Assembly: GCF_003259745.1 (NCBI RefSeq)
Contig: NZ_QLMC01000001.1
Span: 1,364,001 to 1,428,000 of the forward strand
Origin: Larkinella arboricola
Lineage (GTDB): Bacteria > Bacteroidota > Bacteroidia > Cytophagales > Spirosomataceae
Direction: 5' to 3'
Length of the DNA stretch: 64,000 nt
Positions 18,180-26,012 of this stretch are shown one piece after another. Position 1 is the first letter of the stretch, and each line of letters opens with the position of its first letter. The position numbers were made by a program, and so were the translations under genes. The notes under the pieces are model-generated. The model was not told where the DNA came from. It made no database searches and was given only the letters and a program-made list of their open reading frames with translations.

Positions 18180-18806
18180 GTGAAAACTTCTATCGTAATT
18201 GTCGAGGATCATCATATGATGGCCCAGACCCTTTCTGACCTGATTCAGAAGTTTGAGACGTATGAAGTGCGCCACATCGCCGAAAATGGGCGCGACCTGA
18301 TCCGGTATTTGAGCCGGGGCAACCCTCTGGATATGGTATTGCTGGATATTAGTATGCCGGATATGGATGGGTATGAAACGGCTAAGTACCTCAAAGAGCA
18401 CCATCCCGCCATAAAAGTGTTAGCGTTGTCGGTGCGGGACCGGGGAGAAAACAGTGCCCGGCACTATTTGCCTAAAGGCGGACGGCCAACGGACCTGCGC
18501 GAGGCACTCGATCATCTGCGCACCAGAAATGACCGCTATTCCGAATTCGTGACCAACCGGATCCTTCGTAGTCTGACTGGTGCGGTAAACGGTATACCCT
18601 GGGAGTATTATCAGTTCAGCGAACGCGAACGGACCTTTCTAAAAATGGCGTGCAGCGATCTGACATATGCCGAGATTGCCGATAAAATGTGCGTCAGTAC
18701 ACGGACCGTTGACGGCTATCGGGAGGCTATTTTTCAGAAAATGCAGGTGAAAAGCCGGGTGGGTATGGCGTTGAAAGCCGTTCGCTGCGGGCTGGTAAAG
18801 TTATAA
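18180..18806 (+). CDS. Orphan LuxR/NarL-type response regulator with shortened receiver
   Basis: 208 residues from a GTG at 18180. The receiver domain (1-~120) has acidic residues EDHH, phospho-acceptor Asp in VLLDISMPDMDGYE, the Ser of LALSV, and the Lys of YLPKGG. The distance from that Ser to the Lys is only about 15 residues against ~22 in the other regulator of this window (40 kb), so most of helix alpha-4 is missing; the reading frame is otherwise intact. The C-terminal GerE helix-turn-helix is normal (FSERERTFLKMACSDLTYAE; VSTRTVDGYREAIFQKM). No kinase gene is adjacent. Expected role: DNA-binding transcription regulator. Confidence 0.88.
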   Translation: MKTSIVIVEDHHMMAQTLSDLIQKFETYEVRHIAENGRDLIRYLSRGNPLDMVLLDISMPDMDGYETAKYLKEHHPAIKVLALSVRDRGENSARHYLPKGGRPTDLREALDHLRTRNDRYSEFVTNRILRSLTGAVNGIPWEYYQFSERERTFLKMACSDLTYAEIADKMCVSTRTVDGYREAIFQKMQVKSRVGMALKAVRCGLVKL

Positions 18807-18830
18807 GCCGATTATCTCCAATTTTTACTG

Positions 18831-18838
18831 TACTTTTG
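18831..18838 (+). promoter_or_regulatory. Candidate Bacteroidota -7 promoter element of metF
   Basis: TACTTTTG fits the TAnnTTTG -7 consensus and lies about 100 bp before the metF ATG. A clear TTTG -33 element is not visible. The leader has an inverted repeat TGTACGGC (18845-18852)/GCCGTACA (18868-18875), possibly regulatory. Confidence 0.4.
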
Positions 18839-18940
18839 TACCAGTGTACGGCTGGGTGGTAACTACGGCCGTACATTGTTTTCATTCGGCTTCGGCGCGG
18901 GGCAGCCCGTGCCGTAACTACTGTTCCAAAACAACACCAC

Positions 18941-19900
18941 ATGGCGAAAGTTTCTGATCACATCCGTCGGGCAAACGGAAAAACGATCTTTTCAATTGAA
19001 GTTATCCCCCCCATTAAAGGCGACAATCTCAAAAACCTGCTGGACAACATTGAACCCCTGATGGAGTTCAAACCGCCGTTCATCGACGTCACCTACCACC
19101 GGGAAGAGTATATTGAGCGGCCCGAACCCGACGGCACCATCCGGAAAATCATCACCCGAAAACGGCCCGGTACGGTCGGCATCTGTTCGGCCATTCTTCA
19201 CAGATTTGGCGTTGATCCGGTGCCGCACGTTCTCTGTGGTGGTTTTACACGGGACGAAACCGAGGATTTTCTGGTCGATCTGAATTACCTGGGTATCGAC
19301 AATGTGCTGGTGCTGCGGGGCGATCCGGCCAAACCGTTCGATACGTTTAAGCCTAAAACCAACGGCTATTCGTACGCCAGCGAACTGGTGGAGCAGGTGG
19401 CCAACATGAACCGGGGACTCTACCTGCACGAAAGCGACCACGCGATGACGCCGAGCGATTTCTGCATCGGTGTGGCCGCCTATCCCGAAAAACATTTTGA
19501 AGCCGTCGATCACGAAACGGATTTCAACTATCTGAAAATGAAGGTTGATAAAGGAGCCGATTACATTGTGACCCAGATGTTTTTCGACAATCAGAAGTTT
19601 TTCGATTTCGTAAAAAAATGCCGGGAAGCGGGCATCACCGTGCCGATTTTTCCGGGCCTGAAACCGTTGAGTACGCGGAAGCAATTGCAGGTTCTGCCGC
19701 GGTTGTTTCACCTCGAAATGCCCCAGGATCTGATCAAAGCCGTGGAAGCCTGCGAAAATGATGTGCAGGCGCGGCAGGTGGGCGTCGAGTGGTGTATTCA
19801 GCAATGCCGGGAATTAACAAAAGCCGGTGTGCCGGGTTTGCATTTCTATACGATGGGCAAATCGGATAATGTCATCAAAATTGCCCGCGAGATTTTTTAA
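18941..19900 (+). CDS. metF: Methylenetetrahydrofolate reductase
   Basis: 319 residues, standard length for bacterial MetF TIM-barrel flavoproteins. Visible family motifs: FSIEVIPPIKGDN (catalytic Glu region), FIDVTYHREE, HVLCGGFTRDE, NVLVLRGDP, IGVAAYPEKH, DYIVTQMFFDNQKF and PIFPGLKP. It reduces 5,10-methylene-THF to 5-methyl-THF using FAD and NAD(P)H, feeding methionine synthesis in the cytoplasm. It appears monocistronic; the GH32 gene begins 88 bp later after a small hairpin. Confidence 0.97.
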   Translation: MAKVSDHIRRANGKTIFSIEVIPPIKGDNLKNLLDNIEPLMEFKPPFIDVTYHREEYIERPEPDGTIRKIITRKRPGTVGICSAILHRFGVDPVPHVLCGGFTRDETEDFLVDLNYLGIDNVLVLRGDPAKPFDTFKPKTNGYSYASELVEQVANMNRGLYLHESDHAMTPSDFCIGVAAYPEKHFEAVDHETDFNYLKMKVDKGADYIVTQMFFDNQKFFDFVKKCREAGITVPIFPGLKPLSTRKQLQVLPRLFHLEMPQDLIKAVEACENDVQARQVGVEWCIQQCRELTKAGVPGLHFYTMGKSDNVIKIAREIF

Positions 19901-19921
19901 CAGCTTGTCCGACTTCCCGAC

Positions 19922-19949
19922 GGAGCTTTGCCCGTGTATATAAAGCTCC
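19922..19949 (+). terminator. Possible hairpin terminator after metF
   Basis: GGAGCTTT (19922-19929) pairs with AAAGCTCC (19942-19949) over a 12-nt loop, 22 bp past the metF stop. No T-run follows, so it may be a weak terminator or only a stem in the leader of the next gene. Confidence 0.35.
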
Positions 19950-19988
19950 CGGGAAAATTGTTGAAACGGTTCCTAAACCCATTTTGCC

Positions 19989-21506
19989 ATGAACCTTCTT
20001 TTCATCGGCCTGGCTTTTGGTCTGGCTCTTCACGCGGTATCGGGTTTGGCGCAGGACACGGCTTACAGCCAGCCCTACCGTCCTCAATACCATTTTTCGC
20101 CCCGCATCAACTGGACCAACGACCCCAACGGGCTGGTTTACCACGATGGGGAATACCACCTGTTTTACCAGTACAATCCGAAAGGCATTCGCTGGGGCCA
20201 CATGACCTGGGGCCACGCCGTCAGCCCGGATCTGTTTCACTGGAAAGAACTGCCGCCCGCCATCGCCGAAGACGAGAAAGGAATGATTTTTTCGGGCAGC
20301 TGTGTGGTCGATACAAAGAATACAAGCGGTTTTGGGAAAAACGGTGTGGTGCCGATGGTGGCCATTTACACCAACCACCGCGAAACGAACCAGAGTCAGC
20401 ACATTGCCTACAGCCTGGACAAAGGCCGCACCTGGACAAAGTACGAAGGCAACCCGGTAATTGATTTGAACCAGAAGGATTTCCGCGATCCAAGTGTGTT
20501 CTGGCACGAACCGTCCCGACGCTGGATTATGAGTGTGGTGCTGCCAACCGAGAAAAAGGCCCTCTTTTACAGTTCGACCAATCTGAAACAGTGGAACAAA
20601 ACCGGCGAGTTTGCGTCGGCTGATACCCCGGGAAACATCTGGGAATGTCCGGCCCTGTTGGAAATACCGGTGGTTGGGTCGAAGCGCAGCAAATGGCTGC
20701 TGTTTATTTCCATCGGGGCCGGAACGCCAGCCGGTGGTTCGGGCATGCAGTATTACATCGGCGACTTCGACGGCAAAGCGTTCCGCAGCGATTTCAAACA
20801 GGGTGATGTACGGTTTGTCGATTACGGCAAGGATTACTACGCGGCTATTACCTACAACAATACACCCCGCAAAATCAGTCTGGGCTGGCTCAACAACTGG
20901 CAGTACGCCAACGACATTCCGACCAATCCGTTCCGGGGCGCCATGACGCTGCCGCGCGAGCTGAAAATTGTTCGGGGTAAAAATGGCTATGAACTCCGGC
21001 AGCAAGTGGTCAAAGAAATCCGTCCGCTCACATCGGACAGTTTCCAATGGCGGGGGCTGGACACCAAAGAGTTAAACCGTAGTCTGGATTCGAACCGCAT
21101 CAAAGGCGAGACGTATGTGCTGACGCTTGAAGCGGAGGCAACGGGCGCGGCTGCCGGTGATCTGGGCGTGAAAGTGCGAAAAGGAACGGGCGAAGAAACG
21201 GTGGTCGGTTATGATCCGGTCAAACAGGAGGTGTACGTGGACCGCACGCGCTCCGGCAAAACCGATTTTAAAAAAGAGTTTCCCGGACGGTTTACGGCCC
21301 CGTTAAAGCGGGAGGACCTGGCGAACGGACGGATCAACATGCAGATTTTCGTGGACCGTTCGTCGGTTGAGGTGTTTGTTAACGACGGTTTGGTGACGCT
21401 GACGAACCTCATTTTTCCGAAACCCGACAGCCAGGGTTTCGAGTTTTTCGGCGACGGTTTTCGGGCTGTCACCATCCGGAATATTGAATCCGTCTGGCCG
21501 GAATAA
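19989..21506 (+). CDS. Glycoside hydrolase family 32 (levanase/fructan beta-fructosidase)
   Basis: 505 residues with a signal peptide (cleavage near VSGLAQ). GH32 five-blade propeller motifs: INWTNDPNG with nucleophile Asp (NDPNG), FYQYNP, WGHAVSPDLFHW, RDPSVFWH (RDP transition-state Asp) and WECPALLEI (EC, acid/base Glu). The C-terminal beta-sandwich ends with FVDRSSVEVFVNDG. It cleaves terminal or internal beta-fructosyl bonds in levan, inulin or sucrose, probably in the periplasm. No fructose transporter or SusC/SusD pair is adjacent, so the substrate range is open. Confidence 0.95.
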   Translation: MNLLFIGLAFGLALHAVSGLAQDTAYSQPYRPQYHFSPRINWTNDPNGLVYHDGEYHLFYQYNPKGIRWGHMTWGHAVSPDLFHWKELPPAIAEDEKGMIFSGSCVVDTKNTSGFGKNGVVPMVAIYTNHRETNQSQHIAYSLDKGRTWTKYEGNPVIDLNQKDFRDPSVFWHEPSRRWIMSVVLPTEKKALFYSSTNLKQWNKTGEFASADTPGNIWECPALLEIPVVGSKRSKWLLFISIGAGTPAGGSGMQYYIGDFDGKAFRSDFKQGDVRFVDYGKDYYAAITYNNTPRKISLGWLNNWQYANDIPTNPFRGAMTLPRELKIVRGKNGYELRQQVVKEIRPLTSDSFQWRGLDTKELNRSLDSNRIKGETYVLTLEAEATGAAAGDLGVKVRKGTGEETVVGYDPVKQEVYVDRTRSGKTDFKKEFPGRFTAPLKREDLANGRINMQIFVDRSSVEVFVNDGLVTLTNLIFPKPDSQGFEFFGDGFRAVTIRNIESVWPE

Positions 21507-21522
21507 ATCTCGTCCTGAACTT

Positions 21523-21597
21523 GGATTACACGGATGAAAGGATTAACTAGGATGCTTCGCTATCAGCGGTTTATTTAATCCTGTTAATCCCGTAATC
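21523..21597. repeat. Periodic GGATTA-type inverted repeat
   Basis: The left arm (21523-21553) is made of 8- to 10-nt units beginning GGAT (GGATTACAC, GGATGAAA, GGATTAACTA). The right arm (21578-21597) is its imperfect complement (ATCCTGTTA, ATCCCGTA, ATC). The right arm ends one base before the first ATG of the next gene. A related one-sided stretch is at 23470-23497, directly after mce. Confidence 0.7.
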
Positions 21598-21598
21598 T

Positions 21599-22042
21599 AT
21601 GTCAGCTATTATGAAACCCTTCCTTCTTTTAACGTATCTGTTAATCAGTTCTTTTGCTTTCGCTCAACATTCCGCCGACGAAAAAGCCGTGCTGGCGGTC
21701 GAAAGAGAGCGCTTCGATGCGCAGGTGTCCCGTAACTACGCTGTGCTGGAAAAGGTGCTCGGCGACGACCTGATTTACACACATTCCCACGGGCTTCAGG
21801 ATACGAAGCAATCGTATATTCAGTCGCTCAAAGACGGCAAGCAGACGTATGAGTCCATCGGGATTCAGGAGCAGAAAATCAAGCTGTACGGCAATACCGC
21901 CGTCATCAGCGGTATTTGTTTAATCAAGGCATCGAACAACGGCCAGACGGTCAACTCGAAAATCCGCTATACCGACGTGTACGTTAAAAAAGGCCAGCAG
22001 TGGCAGATGGTGGCCTGGCAATCACTGAAGTTGCCGAATTAA
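21599..22042 (+). CDS. Secreted NTF2-like (SnoaL/DUF4440) protein
   Basis: 147 residues from the ATG at 21599; a second ATG at 21611 would start directly at MKPFLLLTYLL. Either gives a signal peptide ending FAFAQ. The mature part (~125 residues) is a DUF4440/NTF2 cone fold: KAVLAVERERFDAQVSRNYAVLEKVLGDDLIYTHSHG, then a strand rich region VISGICLIKA, and TDVYVKKGQQWQMVAWQSLKL. Family members bind small ligands or act as isomerase-like enzymes; no specific role can be given. The start codon touches a repeat arm. Confidence 0.8.
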   Translation: MSAIMKPFLLLTYLLISSFAFAQHSADEKAVLAVERERFDAQVSRNYAVLEKVLGDDLIYTHSHGLQDTKQSYIQSLKDGKQTYESIGIQEQKIKLYGNTAVISGICLIKASNNGQTVNSKIRYTDVYVKKGQQWQMVAWQSLKLPN

Positions 22043-22075
22043 TCGCCGTTATTTTATGAGAATCATACAGAAGGC

Positions 22076-22489
22076 ATGAAGAAGTTCGTTTTGCTGATCG
22101 GTCTGTTTGGGTTATCCGGAATTGTGTATGGACAGAGAACCGAAGTAAACGTTGAATTGAAAGATTTAACCAATCGCGGCTCTGAACCCATCGAGACGTC
22201 TCCTCAATACCCGGGTGGGATTGGAGCCTACCTTAGTAAACATCAGCGCTACCCGGAACAGGCTCGTCAGAATCAGGTAAAAGGGATGGTTTTAGTTAAC
22301 TTTCAAATTGACTCCCGGGGTTATATCCAGGATTCTACTATTCGGGTAATCAAGGGGATTGGTTACGGCTGTGATGAGGAAGCGCTTCGGTTAGTACGGA
22401 ATATGTCCCGCTGGAAACCCGGAAAGGTTTCAGGAAAGCCGGTGTCGGTCAACTACAACATTCCCGTGTTGTTTCCCCCAAAACCATAA
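22076..22489 (+). CDS. Secreted TonB C-terminal-domain protein
   Basis: 137 residues: a cleavable signal peptide (MKKFVLLIGLFGLSGIVYGQ), a short linker, then a TonB C-terminal domain (residues ~45-135): PQYPGGIGAYLSKHQRYPEQARQ, then VKGMVLVNFQIDSRGYI, then DEEALRLVRNMSRWKPGK and VNYNIPVLF. Classical TonB has an uncleaved membrane anchor and a Pro-rich stretch; here both are absent, so it cannot transduce energy in the usual way. It may be a free periplasmic TonB-fold protein, of which Bacteroidota have several. It lies 33 bp after the NTF2-like gene. Confidence 0.85.
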   Translation: MKKFVLLIGLFGLSGIVYGQRTEVNVELKDLTNRGSEPIETSPQYPGGIGAYLSKHQRYPEQARQNQVKGMVLVNFQIDSRGYIQDSTIRVIKGIGYGCDEEALRLVRNMSRWKPGKVSGKPVSVNYNIPVLFPPKP

Positions 22490-22490
22490 A

Positions 22491-22522
22491 AAAGGCACCG
22501 CGTGGAAGCCGACGGTGCCTTT
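22491..22522. terminator. Hairpin terminator between convergent genes
   Basis: AAAGGCACCG (22491-22500) and CGGTGCCTTT (22513-22522), a perfect 10-bp stem with a 12-nt loop. It lies between the TonB-domain gene (+) and the IscA-type gene (-). Confidence 0.8.
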
Positions 22523-22545
22523 AACAATCCTAATCAAGAAAAATT

Positions 22546-22872
22546 TTAGACGGAGAAGCTTTCTCCGCAGCCGCAGGTCCGGCTGGCATTGGGGTTCTTA
22601 AACTGGAATCCTTTGCCGTTCAGGCCGTCGGAAAAATCCAGTTCGGTACCCGCCAGATAAAGCAGGCTTTTCCGGTCGACGTAAATTTTAATGCCTTTAT
22701 CTTCCACAATGTGGTCGTTGGGTTGCTGTGCCGTATCAAATTGCAGATCGTACATCAGGCCCGAGCATCCGCCACCCTGAACCGCCACGCGGATAGCGTA
22801 ATCGTCGTTCAGGCCATCTTTCTGGCGGAGTTCAATAATTTTATCTTTGGCTTTATCCGTTACCGAAACCAT
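22546..22872 (-). CDS. IscA/ErpA-type iron-sulfur cluster assembly protein
   Basis: 108 residues, standard size for A-type carriers. The three conserved cysteines are present: one in VQGGGCSGLMYDLQF and two in the C-terminal CGCGESF. Other family features: VTDKAKDKIIELRQK at the start, DFSDGLNGKGFQFKNPNA before the tail. These cytosolic proteins carry [2Fe-2S]/[4Fe-4S] clusters to apoproteins. Which paralogue (IscA, ErpA, SufA) cannot be told; no suf or isc genes are adjacent. Confidence 0.92.
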   Translation of the reverse strand: MVSVTDKAKDKIIELRQKDGLNDDYAIRVAVQGGGCSGLMYDLQFDTAQQPNDHIVEDKGIKIYVDRKSLLYLAGTELDFSDGLNGKGFQFKNPNASRTCGCGESFSV

Positions 22873-22938
22873 AGCAGTACGTAGTATTTAGTCACTAAGG
22901 TAAAAACCGCAGGCCGAAAAGAAAAGTTTCTTCAAAAA

Positions 22939-23052
22939 CTCCGCGTAACTCCGCACATCTCTGCTTCACTCTGCGAAATAACTCTTTAACTTGTGCCAAA
23001 GAAGAAATGCTGTTACGCGGAGGAGAGCGGAGAGCAGCGGAGGTAATCAGAG
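22939..23052. repeat. Two decamer half-arrays, back to back, before mce
   Basis: Left array 22939-22978: four 10-bp units of the form CTCYGCNNNN (e.g. CTCCGCGTAA, CTCTGCGAAA). Right array 23013-23052: four units of the form NNNNGCGGAG or NNNNTCAGAG (e.g. TTACGCGGAG, GTAATCAGAG). They are separated by 34 nt and have the opposite polarity to the elements at 26, 48 and 56 kb, as if the right half of one element lay beside the left half of another. The right array ends 2 nt before the mce ATG. Confidence 0.8.
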
Positions 23053-23054
23053 AA

Positions 23055-23465
23055 ATGATGACGAATGTTGAGCATATTGGCATTGCGGTGAAAAGCCTGG
23101 CGGTTTCGAATGCTTTGTTTACGAAGTTGTTGGGCGAAAAACCTTACAAAAGCGAAGCTGTTGAGTCGGAAGGAGTGACCACCTCGTTTTTCAGAGTAAA
23201 CCAGACCAAGATCGAGCTGCTGGAGGCCACCCGGCCCGACAGCCCGATCGCGAAGTTTCTGGAAAAAAAAGGCGAGGGCATCCACCATCTGGCGTTTGAG
23301 GTAGCGGATATTTACGCCGAAATCGAGCGCCTGAAAGCCGAAGGGTTCACCCCCCTGAACGAAGTACCCAAACGGGGCGCCGACAACAAACTCGTCTGTT
23401 TTCTGCACCCGAAAGAAACGAACGGCGTGCTGGTGGAGTTGTGTCAGGAGATTGGCCCGTCTTAA
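23055..23465 (+). CDS. mce: Methylmalonyl-CoA epimerase
   Basis: 136 residues from the ATG at 23055 (MMTNVEHIGIAV). An upstream in-frame ATG at 23007 would translate repeat DNA, so I reject it. The VOC fold metal ligands are visible: NVEHIGIAV (His), TKIELLEAT (Glu), GIHHLAFEV (His) and NGVLVELCQ (Glu). It interconverts (R)- and (S)-methylmalonyl-CoA, linking propionyl-CoA metabolism to succinyl-CoA, using a divalent metal in the cytoplasm. Mutase genes are not in the window. Confidence 0.93.
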   Translation: MMTNVEHIGIAVKSLAVSNALFTKLLGEKPYKSEAVESEGVTTSFFRVNQTKIELLEATRPDSPIAKFLEKKGEGIHHLAFEVADIYAEIERLKAEGFTPLNEVPKRGADNKLVCFLHPKETNGVLVELCQEIGPS

Positions 23466-23592
23466 ACTGGGATTACACGGATTAAAGGAGAGGATTACCT
23501 TATCAGGTTGAACTCGCTAAACAATCCCGCTCCTTCAACCATTTCCACCAGCAAGTCGTTACATTCCTAAACAATCACCAAACCACACAACC

Positions 23593-24969
23593 ATGAACTA
23601 CTTTAATTCGATCATAGATACCATTGGCAACACCCCGCTGGTGAAGCTCAATAAAGTGACCAAAGGCATCCGGGGAACGGTTCTGGCGAAAGTCGAGTAC
23701 TTCAACCCCGGCAACTCGGTGAAAGACCGCATCGCTATCCGCATGATCGAGGATGCCGAAAAAGCCGGAATCCTGAAACCCGGCGGTACCATCATCGAAG
23801 GCACAAGCGGCAACACCGGTTTCGGGCTGGCATTGGCGGCCATTGCGAAGGGCTACAAGTGTATTTTCACGATGGCCGATAAACAGTCGAAGGAGAAAAT
23901 CGACATTCTGCGGGCTGTGGGGGCCGATGTGGTGGTCTGCCCGACGAACGTGGAACCCGACGACCCGCGCTCCTATTACTCCGTCGCCAAGCGGCTGAAC
24001 CGCGAAATTCCGAATTCGCTGTATCCCAACCAGTACGATAACCTTTCGAACACGGCGGCTCATTACGATTCTACCGGACCGGAAATCTGGCGCGATACCG
24101 AAGGGAAAATCACCCATTTTGCCGCCGGCGTCGGCACGGGCGGAACCATCTGCGGCACGGCCAAATTCCTGAAAGAGCAGAAGCCGGGCGTTATGACGGT
24201 CGGTATTGATACCTACGGGTCGGTGTTCAAGAAATACAAGGAAACCGGCATTTTCGACGAGCGCGAAATTTATCCGTACCTCACCGAAGGCATCGGCGAG
24301 GACATTCTGCCGCAGAACGTTGATTTTAGCCTGATCGATCATTTTGTGAAAGTAACCGACAAAGATGCCGCGATCATGGCCCGGCGGCTGTCGAAGGAGG
24401 AAGGGCTTTTTGTGGGCTGGTCGACGGGTTCGGCGGTGCATGGGGCGCTGGAATGGGCGCGCGAACACCTGACCGACGAGGATGTGATGGTGATTCTGCT
24501 GCCCGACCACGGCACGCGTTACCTCGCCAAAATCTACAACGATACCTGGATGAAAGACCACGGGTTTCTGGAATCCCGCGAGTTTTCGACGGCCCGCGAT
24601 ATTGTCCGCAGCAAAAACGGAAAGGCGAAACTAACAACGGTAGGGCAGGACCTGAAAATAGGCGAGGCTATCCGGCTGCTCAACCAGCACGGTATTTCGC
24701 AGATTCCGGTGACCAATGCCGAGGGCGAAATCGTCGGCAGCCTGACCGATTCGACCATTCTAAATAAATTAATCGAAGATCCAACCGTCAAAGACCTCCA
24801 TGTAGGCGAAGTGATGGACAAACCCTTCAAGTTTGTAGCCCTCGACAATACCGTCGATGTCCTTTCTTCGCTTATCGATCGGGATAACAAAGCTCTGCTC
24901 GTCCGCGATGAAAACCAGCAGGTTCACATCATCACGCAAGCTGACCTTCTGGCCGCGATTACTAATTAA
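23593..24969 (+). CDS. Cystathionine beta-synthase (PLP domain plus CBS pair)
   Basis: 458 residues. The PLP fold type II domain (1-~325) starts with IGNTPLVKLNKV, carries the Schiff-base Lys in PGNSVKDRIA, the substrate loop GTSGNTGFGLA and the phosphate loop GVGTGGTICGTA. Residues ~335-458 hold two CBS domains (IGEAIRLLNQHGISQIPV; VGEVMDKPFKFVALD). Full-length CBS condenses serine (or O-acetylserine) with homocysteine. In bacteria, similar two-part proteins can also act as cysteine synthases, so reverse-transsulfuration is probable rather than proven. An ATP/SAM-type regulatory role for the CBS pair is inferred from the family. Confidence 0.92.
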   Translation: MNYFNSIIDTIGNTPLVKLNKVTKGIRGTVLAKVEYFNPGNSVKDRIAIRMIEDAEKAGILKPGGTIIEGTSGNTGFGLALAAIAKGYKCIFTMADKQSKEKIDILRAVGADVVVCPTNVEPDDPRSYYSVAKRLNREIPNSLYPNQYDNLSNTAAHYDSTGPEIWRDTEGKITHFAAGVGTGGTICGTAKFLKEQKPGVMTVGIDTYGSVFKKYKETGIFDEREIYPYLTEGIGEDILPQNVDFSLIDHFVKVTDKDAAIMARRLSKEEGLFVGWSTGSAVHGALEWAREHLTDEDVMVILLPDHGTRYLAKIYNDTWMKDHGFLESREFSTARDIVRSKNGKAKLTTVGQDLKIGEAIRLLNQHGISQIPVTNAEGEIVGSLTDSTILNKLIEDPTVKDLHVGEVMDKPFKFVALDNTVDVLSSLIDRDNKALLVRDENQQVHIITQADLLAAITN

Positions 24970-24991
24970 AAGTGATGAGTGAAGAGTGATG
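24970..24991. repeat. Three heptamer tandem repeats
   Basis: AGTGATG, AGTGAAG, AGTGATG in tandem at 24971-24991, immediately after the cystathionine beta-synthase stop codon. The last unit overlaps the hairpin arm that follows. Confidence 0.6.
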
Positions 24992-25065
24992 ACGGGGCCG
25001 CCCGGCGGTTGGCGCTGCCATATGATTAGGTAACGGCGGAGCCAACCGCCGGGCGGCCCCGTCAT
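24989..25065. repeat. 25-bp perfect inverted repeat between convergent genes
   Basis: The arm 24989-25013 (begins ATGACGGGGCCGCCC) is exactly complementary to 25041-25065, with a 27-nt centre. It lies between the cystathionine beta-synthase (+) and rsgA (-) stops and may serve as terminator, but no T-run follows. The very GC-rich long stem suggests an intergenic repeat element. Confidence 0.8.
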
Positions 25066-25069
25066 AACT

Positions 25070-25996
25070 CTATTTCCGGTTGTCTTCTCCCGACACCATG
25101 CCGAGGTAACTCCAGTAGCGGCTTTCGGCAATGTCGCCTTCGTTGACGGCTTCCTTGACGGCGCACCCCGGTTCGTTGATGTGCAGGCAGTTGTGGAATC
25201 GGCATTGGTTCAGTCGGTCGCGCATTTCGGGGAAATAATGGCTGATTTCTTCCTTTTCCATATCGGCCAGCCCCAGTTCCTTGATGCCCGGGGTGTCGAT
25301 AATAAAGGTATCGGGCGCAATCTCGAACATCTCGGCGAAGGTGGTGGTATGAACACCCTTGTTGGCAAACGTCGATACTTCATTGGTACGCAGTTGCAGG
25401 TCCGGTGCCACGGCATTGACCAGCGACGATTTGCCAACGCCGGAATGGCCCGACAACAGGCTGATTTTCTGATCGAGCAGGTTCCGGAAAACGTCAACGT
25501 TGGCGCCTTCCGTTGCCGAGGTCTCCAAGCAGGGGTACCCGATGTTTTCGTACAGGTTAATAATTTCCTGCTGGTAGTCCAGGGCTTCATCTTTCAGGAT
25601 ATCGGCTTTGTTGAATACTAGCGTCGTCGGGATGCGGAACGATTCGGATGCCACCAGAAAACGATCGATAAAGCCCAGCGACGTACGCGGGAACGCCAGC
25701 GTGACGATCAGCACGGCCTGGTCGATGTTGGCGGCCAGAATGTGTCCGTGGGCGGTTTTGTGGACCGATTTACGAATAATGTAATTCTCGCGGGGCTCGA
25801 TGCCAGTGATGACGACGGTATTTTCAGTTTCGTCTTCTAGTTCGAACTGCACGCGGTCGCCGACGGCAATCGGGTTCGTGACTTTCAGGCCCTGAATCTT
25901 GAATTTGCCTTTCAGCCGGGCGCGGTAAATGTGTCCGTCGTGGTGGCGGACTTCGTACCAGGAGCCGGTAGAGCGTATGATTAAGCCGGTTTGCAA
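25070..25996 (-). CDS. rsgA: Ribosome small-subunit-dependent GTPase RsgA
   Basis: 308 residues. Order: OB-fold (residues ~1-70), circularly permuted GTPase with G4 (FNKADIL) first, then G1 (GHSGVGKSS), switch region with THTT-like HTTTF, and G3 (DTPGIKEL), then a C-terminal zinc-binding knuckle (CRFHNCLHINEPGCAVKEAV, C-x4-C-x-H-x5-C). RsgA checks maturation of the 30S subunit. It is downstream of the GxxExxY cassette and waaA on the same strand; the repeat arm ends 16 bp before its ATG. Confidence 0.96.
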   Translation of the reverse strand: MQTGLIIRSTGSWYEVRHHDGHIYRARLKGKFKIQGLKVTNPIAVGDRVQFELEDETENTVVITGIEPRENYIIRKSVHKTAHGHILAANIDQAVLIVTLAFPRTSLGFIDRFLVASESFRIPTTLVFNKADILKDEALDYQQEIINLYENIGYPCLETSATEGANVDVFRNLLDQKISLLSGHSGVGKSSLVNAVAPDLQLRTNEVSTFANKGVHTTTFAEMFEIAPDTFIIDTPGIKELGLADMEKEEISHYFPEMRDRLNQCRFHNCLHINEPGCAVKEAVNEGDIAESRYWSYLGMVSGEDNRK

Positions 25997-26012
25997 AGCT
26001 TTAGTTAAGTTG

